A DNA stretch of 64,000 bases from Callaeas wilsoni (Eukaryota > Chordata > Aves > Passeriformes > Callaeidae): contig VWPU01004168.1 of the NCBI GenBank assembly GCA_013398955.1, positions 1-64,000 on the forward strand, given 5' to 3'. Made by a program: the position numbers and the translations under genes. The notes under the pieces were generated by a model that saw only the letters and a list, made by a program, of their open reading frames with translations, made no database searches and was not told where the DNA came from. Every line of letters starts with the position of its first letter. Position 1 is the first letter of the stretch. Shown in pieces: positions 38,001 through 51,400 of this stretch.

Positions 38001-39938
38001 GTCTTTTTGAGTTTCCAGGTTTGATGGCTAAGAAAATGCTAAAAGTTGGGTCCCCCTGAAAATGAGGAGGACAATTTTCTATCTGAAAGTGCTCACCTTA
38101 ATGTATTTTAAGGAGTTGGCACTTCATTATATGTAAGGACTAGTGAGACACATGACCCAAAATCAAGCTGAAAACAAAACTGATTGAGTATAAAATATTT
38201 TAATGAAGGTCATAAAGTGGTCATCTGCTAAACAGAGGGCACATTTCTCGAACAATCATGTTTGAGATTTAGACCATCTTGAGGCTACTTTCACTGCCAG
38301 GCTGTTTCCATGAGCCTGACTGAGACTGAGCTTGTCAGTGATCTGTGCAACACACACCCATGGTCACACCAGGCTTGGCTCCAGATGCGGTGTGCTAAGG
38401 GAAAGGTGGATCACACACTGTGATGTGATCTGAGCTTCCTTTCCCACAGCCTGGACAGATCAGGTGTGACATTACAGAGCCTGGAAGATTTCTTGAGTCT
38501 GGCTCATGATAAGCACAATACGGGGTTAGGAGTTTGAGCTCCACCTGGGCAAAAAGGCAATGGTATGGAATTCTGAATCAGGACCAGGAGACAGCGTTGC
38601 CCATCATGAGCCTGTTCTCAGGTCTGATGATAACTTTGTAGCATAGATGTTTCTTTTGTCATTTTGTATAGAAGGGAAAATTACTAACTGTGACATGTCA
38701 ACGTCAAATTCTAGGTATAAGGAAATGTGACACTAACGCAAAATAATGGAGATATAAAATTTAGGAGCTTCTTTGAAATGTGAAAATTTGGGGTCTTGAA
38801 AGAATGGAGTGACACACTGCTCGTGAGACATGTAGGATCCTAAAAAGTCTATTGAATTTATGCATAATGACTTTTTCTTATTACTGTTACCATATATTGC
38901 AACTCTTCTCGTAGGCCCTAAACCTATGAAACATCACCAGGGAACAACTTAAACGCAAGAGAAATCACATTATTAGGATTGCTTGTATGTGCAAGGTTGC
39001 TCATTAGTTTACATGTCCGTGCTTACAGCAAGAAAATCCAAACTCCAACACTTTTTTGGCATCTTGATTATTCTTTTGGGTGGATATTATCAGATGGAAA
39101 TCATTTTTGGCTCCAACTGACTAGCCTGAAAATCAAACTCAAATTATTATTACTTTTTTTAATTAGCGTAAAACTTTTTGAGTCAATACACATAAGTGAC
39201 GTTGTATAAGTGACGTTGTATGTGTGGGGTGAGTGGCTGATGAAGAAATAAAGCTTTTCTAAGGCATGTGTGAGAACATTTTTTAAATTAGAAATTAGAG
39301 CATACATTCCACCAGTTTAATTATCCAACACATAAAATGCTGTTACTACAGCCTTTGACTTTCTGAAGCCATCTGAATAATTAAAATAATTTTAAGCTAA
39401 TAGAAAGAAAGGAAAATATTTTTAGTGCAAGTCCATTTGTTTCTTCTTGCTGACCAGTGTTCTAATCGAGGTTAGAAGTGGGATTTGTGTGTAATTGGTC
39501 ATTTTAGTAGAGCAACACTTGCATCCTCAAAGGTAGAAATTATTTCCCGAAAAATTATATTAAACAGTATTAAAATGGTTGCAAAAATCACATTCCTGTT
39601 CCTGGAGCGTGGAAGTTTGGTGAGTCCTTTTAATAGGCTCTGTTTAACACACTATGATGGCAAGGGGTGAGGCAAAATTGAAGGAAAAAATGCCTGACTG
39701 ACAGCACCCCACCCAGATAAGGCCACTGCTTAGAGAAACTTGGGAATGTCTCAATGCAAGTGCTGTGCCAGGAACACACGCTCCGCTGCATCCAGGAGTG
39801 ATTTTCAATCACCCAGCTCTTAAAGAGGTCAGCAGTAGCAACAGCCTGCAGGCTTGTTCTCTCCTCTCAACACAGGAAAGACTCATGCCCCTCCTGAATC
39901 TGATTTCGCTCCTTTTTCTTGCAACCTCTACCTTATTT
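35010..39938. other. intergenic, no gene recognised
   Basis: AT-rich DNA between two CR1 pieces. It contains two perfect copies of a 14-base unit at 39192-39219. No frame is recognisable. Confidence 0.55.
39192..39219. repeat. 14-bp perfect tandem duplication containing TGACGT
   Basis: ATAAGTGACGTTGT occurs twice in direct succession. Each unit contains TGACGT, a CRE half-site core. Confidence 0.85.
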
Positions 39939-40690
39939 ATAGAACCACAGAATAATTTAGATTGGAAAGGACCCCTGAAGGTCATCCAGTCCCACCCTTT
40001 GCTCTTGACAAGGCTGATTTAAAAGCCAGATGTGTTTATTCATGGTCTCGCCTCATCAGGTTTTGAAAGTATCTGAGGGTGGAGATTCCCCCACCTCTCT
40101 AGCTGGGTTTAACCACTCTTACTCCAATTTTTTTTTCTCCTTATCCGTGCTGAAAATTTCCCTGGATGCAAGTTGTGGCCATTGCCTATTGCCCTTTGGC
40201 TGCACATCTCTGAGACAAGTCTGACTCCCCCCAGTCCTTTCAGCAGCTGAAGATATTCGTCTCCACCACCAGCCTTTCCTTCTCCATACGAGCAACCTCG
40301 GTTTCCTCAGCTCTCCTTGCACGTCATGCCCCACAGCCTTGGTGCTGCTCCACTGGCCGTGGTCTAACACCTTAATGCCTTTTACTGGGAAGCCCAAGAG
40401 TGGCCATGACAGAGTACTCCAAACGTGGCCTCACTGGACGGAGCAGCTGTTGGCTGCTCTCTGCCAAGGGAGCCTGGCATGTTTTAGCTTCCATTGCCTC
40501 AAGGGCGCACTGGTGACTCATCTTCAGCAAGTTCACCTCAGGTCCTGCTCTGCAGAGCTGCTCGCCCTCCCAGGCAACCTCCACTTTGCATTGCTGCAGG
40601 GGCTTCTTCTGTCCCACATGAAGGACCTTGCATCTGTTCTGATGGAATTTATGAAGTTGCTATCAGCCAGAAAGGATAAATGGTGTATAT
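39939..40690 (-). mobile_element. CR1 LINE 3' fragment (~750 bp)
   Basis: It starts ATAGAACCACAGAATAATTT then GATTGGAAAGGACCCCTGAA, the reverse complement of a CR1 3' end. It continues through CR1-like antisense blocks (CTCCACCACCAGCC, CACAGCCTTGGTGCTGCTCC, CAAACGTGGCCTCACTGGAC, CACATGAAGGACCTTGCATC). The element is on the minus strand; open frames in it are disrupted. It is the longest CR1 piece in the window. Confidence 0.85.
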
Positions 40691-41229
40691 CAGCAAATCT
40701 GTCATACTTTCCTCCACGAGATCTTTCCTATCTGTCTGTCTTTGAGTTTTAGCTTTCCGACTTTTGTCAGAAGCCCATGGACAAGTAACTAGCTTGCATC
40801 TCTTAAATGTGGCTCTGCACCACAGAACCTCTGTGCTTTATAACACTTTTTACTGCCTATATATAGTCTTGGACAGGATTTATCAGGTCCTTCACAGATG
40901 AGGGTAGGTCTAACTCCCTCAGATGAGCACACTACCCTGTTTTAGGCCAAAAAGCAGCAGAGAGGACTGCAAACGATTGTCTCACTGGCCAAAATGAAGA
41001 AAAAAAACAATGAACAGAAAAGGCACAAACTTAATTAAGCTATTTTAAAGCCTCTGGAGAAAATATTCAATAATTAGGGAAAATTTACAAAAGAAACACA
41101 AAAAAAGAAAAACCCAACCAAAACCTGAGGAATATCATATAAGAATTGGCATACAAGAAATTAGCGTATGAGATGTTGCCACCAGAATGTATCAGTTAGC
41201 TCACCCTGACCTTTCTTCTATGGAAATGC

Positions 41230-41382
41230 CAATGCCCCATCCCTGGAAGTGTTCAAGGCCAGGCTGAATGAGGCTTTGAGCAATCTGGTCTAGTGGAAGG
41301 TGTCCCTGCCCATGGCAGGGGGAGTTGGAAGTACAAGATATTGAAGGCGCCTTTCAATCCAAACCAGTCTATGATTCTGTGG
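41230..41382 (+). mobile_element. CR1 LINE 3'-end fragment
   Basis: It contains CATCCCTGGAAGTGTTCAAG, GAGCAATCTGGTCTAGTGGA, CCTGCCCATGGCAGGGGGAG and ends near TCTATGATTCTGTGG, all hallmark CR1 3' sequences. Confidence 0.93.
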
Positions 41383-42440
41383 TGGTATGGCATGTCATAA
41401 ACAGGACCTTATTTCTGCTCTTGAAAGTGGGAAAGAGTGTAACAGCAGCTTTTTCTCCTGCTGGAAAACAAGAGAAATTTCTGGACACACGTGCATAAGA
41501 AATAAAGAAACATTCATTATCTGGGAGTGTGTTCTTTTTATCACAGGTGGCAGAAAAAGAACCTCAGAGGACTGAATTTTACACTGAATTCCATGTCTCC
41601 CATTCTGGTGATAGTATTCAGGAGAATGCTAAAGGAGCCTATTGAGAAGGCAGGACTTTGAGGAAAACCAGGACATTTACACACCTGATGGAAGTTCTGC
41701 CAGGCTTGTCCCTGGTGAATAGATAGTGGTTAGCCACAGACTGTGTATCAAACAGCTGAATATATAGTCCACAATCTCTTAAAAACTTAATTTAGGTCCT
41801 AAACTTTTAAGCAAATCTTATATAATTTGTGTTAAACGCTTAGCTTTTCACTTGAAATCCCAAAATGGTCCCTTGCTGCCTCTTCACATGTGATTATGTA
41901 TATTTTTTATGCAGTATTCATAAAATATATTTGAGATTTTTTGAAGACTTTAAAAAAGCTAGATTGTCATTTCTTGTGTCAGCAAACCATGATCGCTATC
42001 CTAATTAGAAAAGGACCGATAATCATATTAAAATCTGTGAGAGCTCTACTGCAGAATTCACCTGGGACAGATTCAGTGTCTAAATTATAACTAAATTTTT
42101 GCATGGTCAAATAAAAGAGGCAAGCAGAGATGCAATGGCTCCCTCCATCATAATTATTTGAATGGCCATGTGTTCATCCTGCAGGAGCAGGAGAGAAACA
42201 TGGGAAGGGCATGAAATCCAGATGTCCTTTGTTCATGGCACTGTGAGGAAGAAACTTGAGAAAGCCTCATTGCCTGACTAATGGCAGACCACTATGGCAT
42301 CGAATTTGGAGTGAAATTGAAAATGTAGCTTCTGACAGCAGCAAAGATGGCCAAAGGCATTGGCAGGGCTCAGGGGTCAGACTCAGAGGTGACAGACTGA
42401 TCTGATTTCTGGGATTTGACAAAAACAACACATCTGGTTT

Positions 42441-42464
42441 AAAAAACAAAACAAAACAAAACAG
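42441..42464. repeat. (AAAAC)n simple repeat
   Basis: Several consecutive AAAAC units in AT-rich DNA. Confidence 0.8.
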
Positions 42465-45130
42465 AAACTTATGTGAGGAAAAAAAGATGGCTTGGAGTGT
42501 CTGAAAGGCCTTTGCCAGACACTCTCACTCAGCAGTGCAGTTCTCACTGTTCTGGATCACTTCTTTGCTGTTTATCTTGAGTAAAGCCCTTTGTAATTAA
42601 GTTAATACTGATTTAATCATGACAATCATAGCTGGTAGATATCCAAGGAAATGATAACAAAAATTAAGCAGTGTGCAGATCGCATCTATGACAAGAGATT
42701 GAAGAATAAAAGAGTACTGCAGGGCCAGGCCATACTGCAGTTTTCCTTTTGAAACTGCTGTTGAAAACAAAACCAAACAAGCCAGAAAGCTAGGGCTGCT
42801 TCTTCTGTAAGATTTTGTGCAATATACTTGGACTAGTTTGTTAACACAATCCCATGAAGAGGTAAGGATTTGACAGCCATGTTATTACAGCACAGCTTGG
42901 CTGAGAGGTTGTGGGAGACGCACTCATTGTGTGTTAGGTCATTTGTGTTCATTAGCAAGTGCAAAGTCATCAAAGTCATGTTTGCCTTCTGCTAAGTGGA
43001 GCTGCAGCTCTCTCACCTGGACTCAGCATCATTCAGATATGCAGCAAGGTTGTCCCATCTAACACCTCACCTTCTAAAGAAAATGGGTTGGGATCATGAG
43101 GCATTAGGCACAGCTACGCTGTTTCCTCAGGTTTTTTAATTACCTGGCGAGCCTTCTGCCCAACAGTAGCAGTGGATTGGAGGAGTCTTGGGGGCAGGTG
43201 GTGGAGCCACTACCTGCAGTGCCAGTACAATACTTCATCAGGCTTAGGTCTCCATCCCTAGACTGGAGCTTGCTTAGATAAGGTAGCCAGTGCTAGCAGA
43301 GGAAAACCCTTTAGCATGATTCATGTGTTACCTGAAACAATGTCACAGCACAGTTTCAGATTAGAAAATGTAATTACCCTGATCAGTTGTTTACAAAGAA
43401 ATTGTTTGAAGCTTTCCAAAGACATTGTTTGCCATCAGGGCAGTATCACTTCCATTGTGTGTTTTGTGTACTGGCCTGATAGATAATGATGGGAGCTCCC
43501 AGAAAATGACTCTCCCTCAGAGCATCAAAGTTTTTGTAGCATTTGTAACCCAGCTACAGACTCTCATGCAAGATGCAAAATGAACAAGTCTTTAAATCTG
43601 TGACTATTAAGCTCATTATGTTTCAATTTGAAAATTGGACACTCATTTTTCAAAGATTTATGGCCTTATCCTGAACACACTGAAATCAATGGAAGTTTTG
43701 TCCTTGGCTTCATCTGGAACAAGATAGAGTTCTTGTGATGTAATGTTTGATCTCCAAGCAATGGCTTCAAGAAATAACTAGATCTGAGTAGTTATCGAGA
43801 TCACTTAGAGCTAATCAGATATAAACTCTACAATTTTGAGGAAAAGAATGAGAGTGCCAGAAATTCAGGGCCACTGAATGCCACAGGAAGACAGAGTGGA
43901 GAGCATTTCTGTGCTGAAAAAATTTAAATCACAGTCAGAACCATTCTAAGCTGGCTCAGGCTGGAAAACCCATGGCTGACTTGCAGAGCTGAGCAGCTCT
44001 GAAGGACTGCCATTTAATTTTAAATTGCGGTTCAAAACTGGTGCTGAGCTTAAATGTTACTTCACCCTGGGGTCAATATAAGAGTCAAATCTCTCACCAG
44101 TTATAATCTGGAAGTAAAATCTGTTTGGAAACATTTGAATGCTGGGGATTGCTATGTTTGAACACAGATAGATTCAGACTTTCTTTTTTTCCTTCTTCAC
44201 ATTAATGTAAGGCTGCTGGGAGTGGGGATAGGGGGAATTGGCAGTAACTCTGCTGCATTGATTTTCTGGAATGGGAAATTTTTCTACATGGGAGGAGCTT
44301 TGTAAATTAATTAACCAAACACAGTGACAAGAGCAGTAGAACACAAAGGTGAAGAAAACATCCTTAACTGTGATTTAACATGGCTGATTTCACAAGTATG
44401 TGGCCACATTCTGCACTGACTTCTAGTGCTTTATAAACATGCCTTTTGAACTTCATCCTGTCCTTGTATAGACGGACCCTGGCTGCCCTTAGTCTCTAAA
44501 GATGCTTGAAAACAGCAAGTCTAGCACATGAAAGATTTTATGATATTTAATTCACTGTTTTTCAGCTATTATAGAGGAGTGTCAGGTATGTGCAAAATGT
44601 ATTGGTTTTGATTGAAGGGATAATTTTACTGTGAAAGATATACTGAATGCAGCATGTGCTGCTCAGAAACCCAGCTGAGCTGAGTTAGCTCAAACTGCCA
44701 GCAAGCTGGTTTGCTATCCAGTGACAAAACTAGATTGCTTTGTTTCCTCTTGCTATGGTGCTGGTGGCTAATTGCATGCCCTGCATCAATTTGATGTGAC
44801 ATAAAGATGGAGCAGGAATTCATACTTGTAAAATCTGGGATTCAAACCTGAAAATAGTTAGTCTGGGAGACAAGTCCAGAGAAATCTTTCTGTATGGCAT
44901 TTAATAACTATTACTTTTCAAGGGTGAGGGACATCTATAGTAATCTTTTACCTCTGCCAGCAAAAGAAGGAGTAGTTTCAGTTTGCTTTGAAAGCCACCA
45001 GACTCCCTGTTCCTGTGCAGAGGTCTAGAGAGCTGCCAGAACCACAGAGGTAGCCTCCTGACATCTGTAAGCAGTGACTTCAAAGATCTCCTCCCCTTAC
45101 ACACACCCCTTACCCCCACTTCACTCTACC

Positions 45131-45150
45131 TTCCTCCTCCTCCTCCTCCA
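45131..45150. repeat. (TCC)n simple repeat
   Basis: Six consecutive TCC units. Confidence 0.8.
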
Positions 45151-48012
45151 AGCTGCCTCCAGTGGGTTCCTTGCTGGAGGCTATGGCAGAAGGAAAAGGC
45201 AGATCCTTGTTTTAATCACCCTTAGAGTCTGGGAGAGCTACCGATACCCCACCGTTACCCCTTGTGTCAGAGATCTGCCCCATGAAGACGGCTCCTGTTG
45301 GAATTAATGACAATTAAATGTTGGCTGCAATTCATGACACTGGTTTTACAAATCCAGAGCTAGGTCTCACCTTCTCCGCAGTAGGGGTGTGGAGATCTCT
45401 CAGCTGGCACTCCTGATGCCACTCTGATGTTGATTCTGTCATCAGCCTTCCACTCATTTTTGGTAATCAGATCACAGCATTTTCACGTACTTAGGTTGTC
45501 AGTAGGGAAGCAGTTCTTGTCTCCCTGTGCTCGTGACAGCATTGCATAAAGCCACTTCCTACACACAGCATAATGAACCGGAATTTCTCCTCCTACAGAA
45601 GGCCATATCCTCCCTCCAGCTGTACACATAGAGTCAGGACTTGTAAACATATGCTAACCCATGGCCTCACACAGTGCTATTACTCCTGGTCTCTGTTGGA
45701 AATAGCCATCCAGACGGAACCATTCGTGAAATCCAGATTTCGCTTTTCAAGTGTGCAGTAGCTTTCCAGTATTCCAAAAAGAAGATTTCTTTGGAAGGGG
45801 GCAGGATAAAATTCTTGAAGAATTGAACCCATTGATCTGAGTTATTTCTCCCATTCCCAGAACAGCATAGAGACAGTCAATAGACCACATACAGGTATGA
45901 GTTTAGCAGGAATATCCAAGTGGTTGCAGCACTGGAAGACACTGAAAATGTGAAGGGGTCTGAAAAACTGGTATTTAATGCACTGATCTTTGGAGCCTTC
46001 ACAATGAGCATTGTTAGATATAGGATCTGCTAAACAATGAGTCCTTGATAGGACATAATACCTATTCAGAAGCTCAGCTTTGCACACTTGCTCTTAAAAC
46101 ATCCTTAGCTCAACTTAAATTTACCTTTGTTACACACAATGCACATGTGACAGACGGTTGCATTCATTCATCTACTTTATTTAGATCTTTGACAGGCTTA
46201 CCTACTCTCTGCTGTAAAGCTGGGATTCTTATGGGTTCCTGACTCAATGTTATTGCTAATTAGTACCTTTTGAAATTGTCACTGTCAGATGCTTCAGGTG
46301 ACACTGAAATAACATTGATGTAAAGTTAGAAACTTGGAGGTCTGTGAGCAAAACCTGATTCTGCCTAATTGCCTTCTGTGCTTACCTTATATTCCCTGCT
46401 TGGACAGTTTCTCCTTTTGAATAAGAAATGTAATTTCCAGCACATACCGTACTTCATCTACCAGCCAGAACAGACCCAAAAGTACTGCTTGTTGTTAGCA
46501 ATCATTTGAGCACCTCCTATTACCTCAGGCTGGCAGCCAAGCTGGCAGGTCTGGGAAAGGTATGACAATCCAGGATGCAGTATCCTGACTGTACATGATG
46601 TACTCTGCCAGCCAAGCAGAGGCTTTCAGTAGCGAGAGGCATTCCTCTAGTATGACAGTAAATGACAGGGACAAAAAAATGGTTAAGTTTTTCCCCAGAA
46701 ACACTCTGTTCTGCTTTAGATTCTTAACCAGGAACTGACTTGTAAACAAAGCTGCTTTTATAAGCTTGCCTACTCTTTCAAAATTTGTCAGTAGCTCCTA
46801 CAAACACCTGAACAAAAGTGACCATTTGAAAATACGTAAACATTTAAATTATCATAAATTGAAAAAAGGAAATGTCAGGGCTTCAAAACCTATAAAAATA
46901 TGTTTTTGCATTTGTTCAGCTGATTTTAGAAGAGTTGTTAACTATTTCCTAGATCTAAAGAAAAATTTGAAAATTGTGATGATGTTTGTATAAAATGCGT
47001 GCTTAAATTATAGCTGTTTATAGCAGTTTCTGGAGACTCTCAACTGGAAAAATATTTTCTGGAGCAAATCCAGTGTGGCCAGACAGTCCCTTGCAGTAGC
47101 TAAGGTTTTAATTAGAGGTAAACACTACTTAGCTCATCTGATACAAACTCTTCCCAGGAGCTAAGCAGTTCACGATTCAGATTTCTGTCTGCCACTGTAA
47201 AGTGCAGTGTTAATGGGGGAAAGAAGGAGGAGAGGAAAGGAACGGCTGCTAAACTTACAAGGTCATTCCTATCCTTTGGACAAGCCTGTTCTTGCTTCCC
47301 TAAGAAGACGGTTTGCATATTAGCTGAAGCAGGAATGCCAAGCCAACGTTTCAAGGAGGGGAACTTATGCAGTAGAAGTAATTGCTGGTGTGGTTGGCCA
47401 AGTGACCATCAGAGTGGTCGGAAAAGCTCTTCAGGGTGATTGTGATTTTGATCAAGTACAAGGGTGAGGAGGAAATAATGCATTTGCCTATGTTCATTGT
47501 TTAACGGTTAATAGAATAGATGGAAATTAAAAGTAGAAGCTCTGGAATCTCCTGGAAGCAAATTTTAAGACATATGGAAATGAGAATCTTTGCTCAAAAT
47601 TTGAGCAGACGAGATTTCACTCACGGCACTTGGGAGCCCACTCGTTGCTCCCATTCACTGCTAATTTAGGTGCTGTGGTAGAGAGACAGACCAGCCCAAA
47701 TTTTACAGCTATTGCTAGTCCTTTCATAACTCCCCCTCATCCCTCCCCTTCTGCAGTGCTTTAAAATGACATTGGATATTTATGGTGTTGATAGTGAAAA
47801 ATATAGGCCTGCCTTTTAAATGGCCATCACTTTCTGTCACCAGGCAGCCTTACTATCTGTGATTGAAGAGGGTGAAAATCATTGGCATGTAAATAAGGTG
47901 CTTGGCGAGGTGGCAGACGAACGGGCTGTGGATTGACATGCACAGCCATCAAGGGGGAGCCAGCGTCAGACACCCTGGCTTGTCAAATTTGCTTGGAAGG
48001 CTCAAAATCAAC

Positions 48013-48470
48013 GAATCACAGAATCATGGAGGTCCTCCTGTAAACCTCACAAGCAAGTCCACCACTAAATCATGTCCCTAAGTGCCACATTTACTCATCT
48101 CTTTAGTACATCTAGGGATGGTGCCTCAACCACTTCCCTGGGCAGCCTGTTCCAATGTCTGACAAACCCTTGTGTGAAGAAATATTTCCTAATATCTAAT
48201 CGAAACCTCCCCTGGTGCAGCTTCCTCTTGTCCTGTCTCTTGCTACTTGGGAAAAGAAACTTAGCCCCTCTTCTGTACAACCTCCTTTCAGGTAGTTGTA
48301 GAGAGCAATAAGGTCACAGTCTGTTCCTCCCTAATACACCCCCAGCCTCCTTTTTTCCAGGCTAAACAACCTCAGCTCCCTCAGGCTCTTCCCATTGGAT
48401 ATTTTTCTCCAGAACTATGATGAGCTTCATTACAAAGGACTTGTTCCTCTTTGGACCCTGGCCACCTCTT
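48013..48470 (-). mobile_element. CR1 LINE 3' fragment with ORF2 C-terminal remnant
   Basis: The plus strand reads AATCACAGAATCATGGAGGT at one end and CTCTTTGGACCCTGG at the other, the antisense of a CR1 3' region. On the minus strand a frame at 48095-48280 still reads as the C-terminus of CR1 ORF2 (reverse transcriptase protein): ...[14 protein letters not shown] then [20 protein letters not shown]. The LYNYLKGG motif lies just upstream. The element is a 5'-truncated, inactive relic; the start codon of this frame is not a real start. Confidence 0.95.
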
Positions 48471-51400
48471 TGTCCAAATCTAGGAGATTATTCTAGAAAA
48501 TTAAAACATCTTTTCTGCCAAATACTCATATATCTTAAATGTCATTCCTACTTATTTGTAGGAAGAATACTATTTCATCTAATTAAGGATGAGGCTAAGT
48601 GCTAATGTCTGTTTATTTTTAGAGACTAATTTAGCTGCATTAGAATTTGTCTTTTGTTTGCTTTGTTTACACAGTGTTTTCAGACCTGGTTTTCTAAAGG
48701 TTAGTGGGGAGAGTTACTGAAGCTTTGAGCATAAGTCTCAACTGCTCTCTGTGCTGGGCTTTACCAGCTCTGTGGCACCTAGTCACAGGGATGCCTTTAT
48801 TATCACTTCATCCATCTTTGCCTTCCAGTTTCCTGGTGCAAACTGGAAAAGAGGGAGCCAGAACTCACTGTGCCTGGATTTTACAATGCTTTCACCCTGC
48901 ACTGGATATTAAAGGCAACTGGAAAAATCTCTGTTTGGATTAACAGAGCACAAGTCCACATAAACAACAACTTATCAGATATCTGTATTGTAAAAGAATC
49001 ACTTGGTAGTACGGAGGAATATCACTAGAGACACATATTTCATGTGCTGTATGACTCATTGTTTTTCTGTCATATCTGACAAATCTGTCATATTTGAAAC
49101 AAAACCTGAAGTATTTTGAATCATTTCTTCACCAAAACTGCAAAAGCTTTGGGGAATTCTTTCGTTGGAAAGTCTGATGCAGGTGTATATTATTTTTTAG
49201 GGATAGTTAAATAATAGTCTCATACCCTGAGGTAAATAGGACTGGCTGATTCATGGCTACAGCATCCCCTGCAATTCTATCTGAGTACCTCGCAGTGTTC
49301 TGTTAATTATCTCACCGCTCTTTAGAAAACAAAAGTTGTTCTCCTGTATCACTTAAGGTTGCCACTGTGTGGCATAGGGAAACCTGTCCATGGTCTCACA
49401 AGATGTCTGGATCAGAAACCCCAGTGTCAGTCACTTATGTTCTTCATTATCCCCCCTAATCACGAAGTTTTCCTAACAGGGAAATACAAACTTTCCAGAC
49501 TAAGTCCTCACTTCTGTTCTATGGTTTGACACACCCCCCAGCTTATCCAACAGTCATCCCTGCATATCTGTGTTCAAGTGGATCCTGCTCCTGCACTTCC
49601 AGCCTCTCTTTTACCCAGCACTGCCTTCCACTGCCAAAAAATCCTTGTGCCTTCAGCAACGTTGCACTCTCTTCCCAAAGCTCCTCAGCGCAGCATGGTG
49701 GGGCCATGCAGACTTACGATAACCAGTTCTATGTTTTCCTGGGCGCCAGATTAGCTCAGAGTACCAAGTCACTGCAGCACCAGGGCTGCCAGAGTTGGCT
49801 CCAAGCTCCCCTGGTCACTGAGCCTCTTGCCTATGCCAAAATATTACAAGGAGTCATCATTCCCGCAGAAACGTGACTCTGAGGATGTGTTTTGATGTTC
49901 TGACGGTTCTGACCAGCCTGAGCATTCCCTGGGCAAATTGCTGGTCCCATGGGGCTCGGGCAGCTGCTGCTCTGCGGTTTCCCAACACTTAGAAAGGAGA
50001 AGTGGGGAAAGGGAAGAGAGAAGTGAAGGGAGGAGCAAATCAGCTGCTGCCAAACCCATGTGGTGAAGCATCCTGTGCCCTAACTCACCCGGCTACTCCA
50101 CCATGCACACTGCATCAACAATGTGTGATAAGAATTCTGCAGAGCTGGAGAAGAGGAGAGCACTGGTGGGCCAGAGAGCAGGGGAAGAGAAACAGGAAAC
50201 TAAGAATAGAAATCAGGGGAGAGGCAAAATCAAGGTGGACAGATTTCGCTGTTGTGATCCATAGTCTTATTCAGTCCTCCTCATAAAAAACCCTATCCCC
50301 TTTTGAGAGCTGAATGAAGAGCAAGACTGGCACCATGAAGATAAGGGCCAGGGCAGGCAGAGGCAACTGGTTCTTGTTAGTGAGTTACTGTTGTATGGGC
50401 AAGGTCAGCATTTTTTCTGGGGAAAGAGTTTTCCTTTAGAGTAGGGGGCAAAGAATAGCTGGCTTTATTGCTGGATATTGCGAAACATGCAGAGCTAGGA
50501 AAATAGCTAGAGACCAACAATAATTACTCCACAGTTGGTTCTGTTACTTCTAGAAATCTCTATGGCACAATTAAAACTGAAGTATTAGAGTGAGGGGTAG
50601 GGCCCAGGATGCTGTGGCTAATAATAAGCCTTATAGTAATTTGCTTCTGGTTTGGGGTTTTTTTTTTGCTGGATCCTACAAAAGCTGCATGATTTCTAAT
50701 TACAAGTCTAGACAGTAAATTGTGGAAATGTATGTGGGTCAATAGGCAAATCTGCTGCCTCAGTCCTAACAGTAAACATAGTCTGGGTAGTTTTATATTT
50801 GTATATAGCCAATTTATCTTAGACCAGAAACTCAATGCATCTTTACATTTAGTCACTGCTCTAAGGTGATCATAGCCTGTCTCTGTAGGATCCTGCAACT
50901 GCTTTAGATTTTTAATTCCTACTATCCTGAATTCAGAGTCTCCTCTTCAATGCTATGCTTAACTTAGGCTTGTCACATTGCTGACACCATCCGCATCAAG
51001 AAATTCGGAAGCTTTTGCTACTGCTTTCAGCCTTTGCTGGGCTTTGCACACCACCTTCGGCTTCAGCCAGTTCTAGCCCCACTTTTATAGCTCATTAAGC
51101 CCAACCCTGTCAGTGCTGGTTGTTTCAACACCAGTCTGCATCTTATCCATTTCAGGCATCTCTCTGGGTGCCTGCCCTCATCATAGACCTCCAGGTATTG
51201 TAAAATTCAGTGATAAAGCAATCTTTTCATCTCTTGCTGTGCCCAATTCTAACTGTACAGTAAGGTACAGCACCGAGGGTAAGGTACAGCACAGCAGACT
51301 TGTGTTTCTGCCAGAACTCAGCACTCATTCACCTTTTTAGGCTTAGCCTTCATCCTACTGTAACTCTGCATGGCTGGTAATAAAAACAGGTCTGTCCTGG

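Larger units (their letters stand above)
41383..48012. other. intergenic, no gene recognised
   Basis: AT-rich DNA with a short (AAAAC)n run at 42441-42464 and a (TCC)n run at 45131-45150. A forkhead-like GTAAATAA lies near 47889 in a unique-looking stretch (47780-48000). No recognisable coding exon. Confidence 0.55.
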
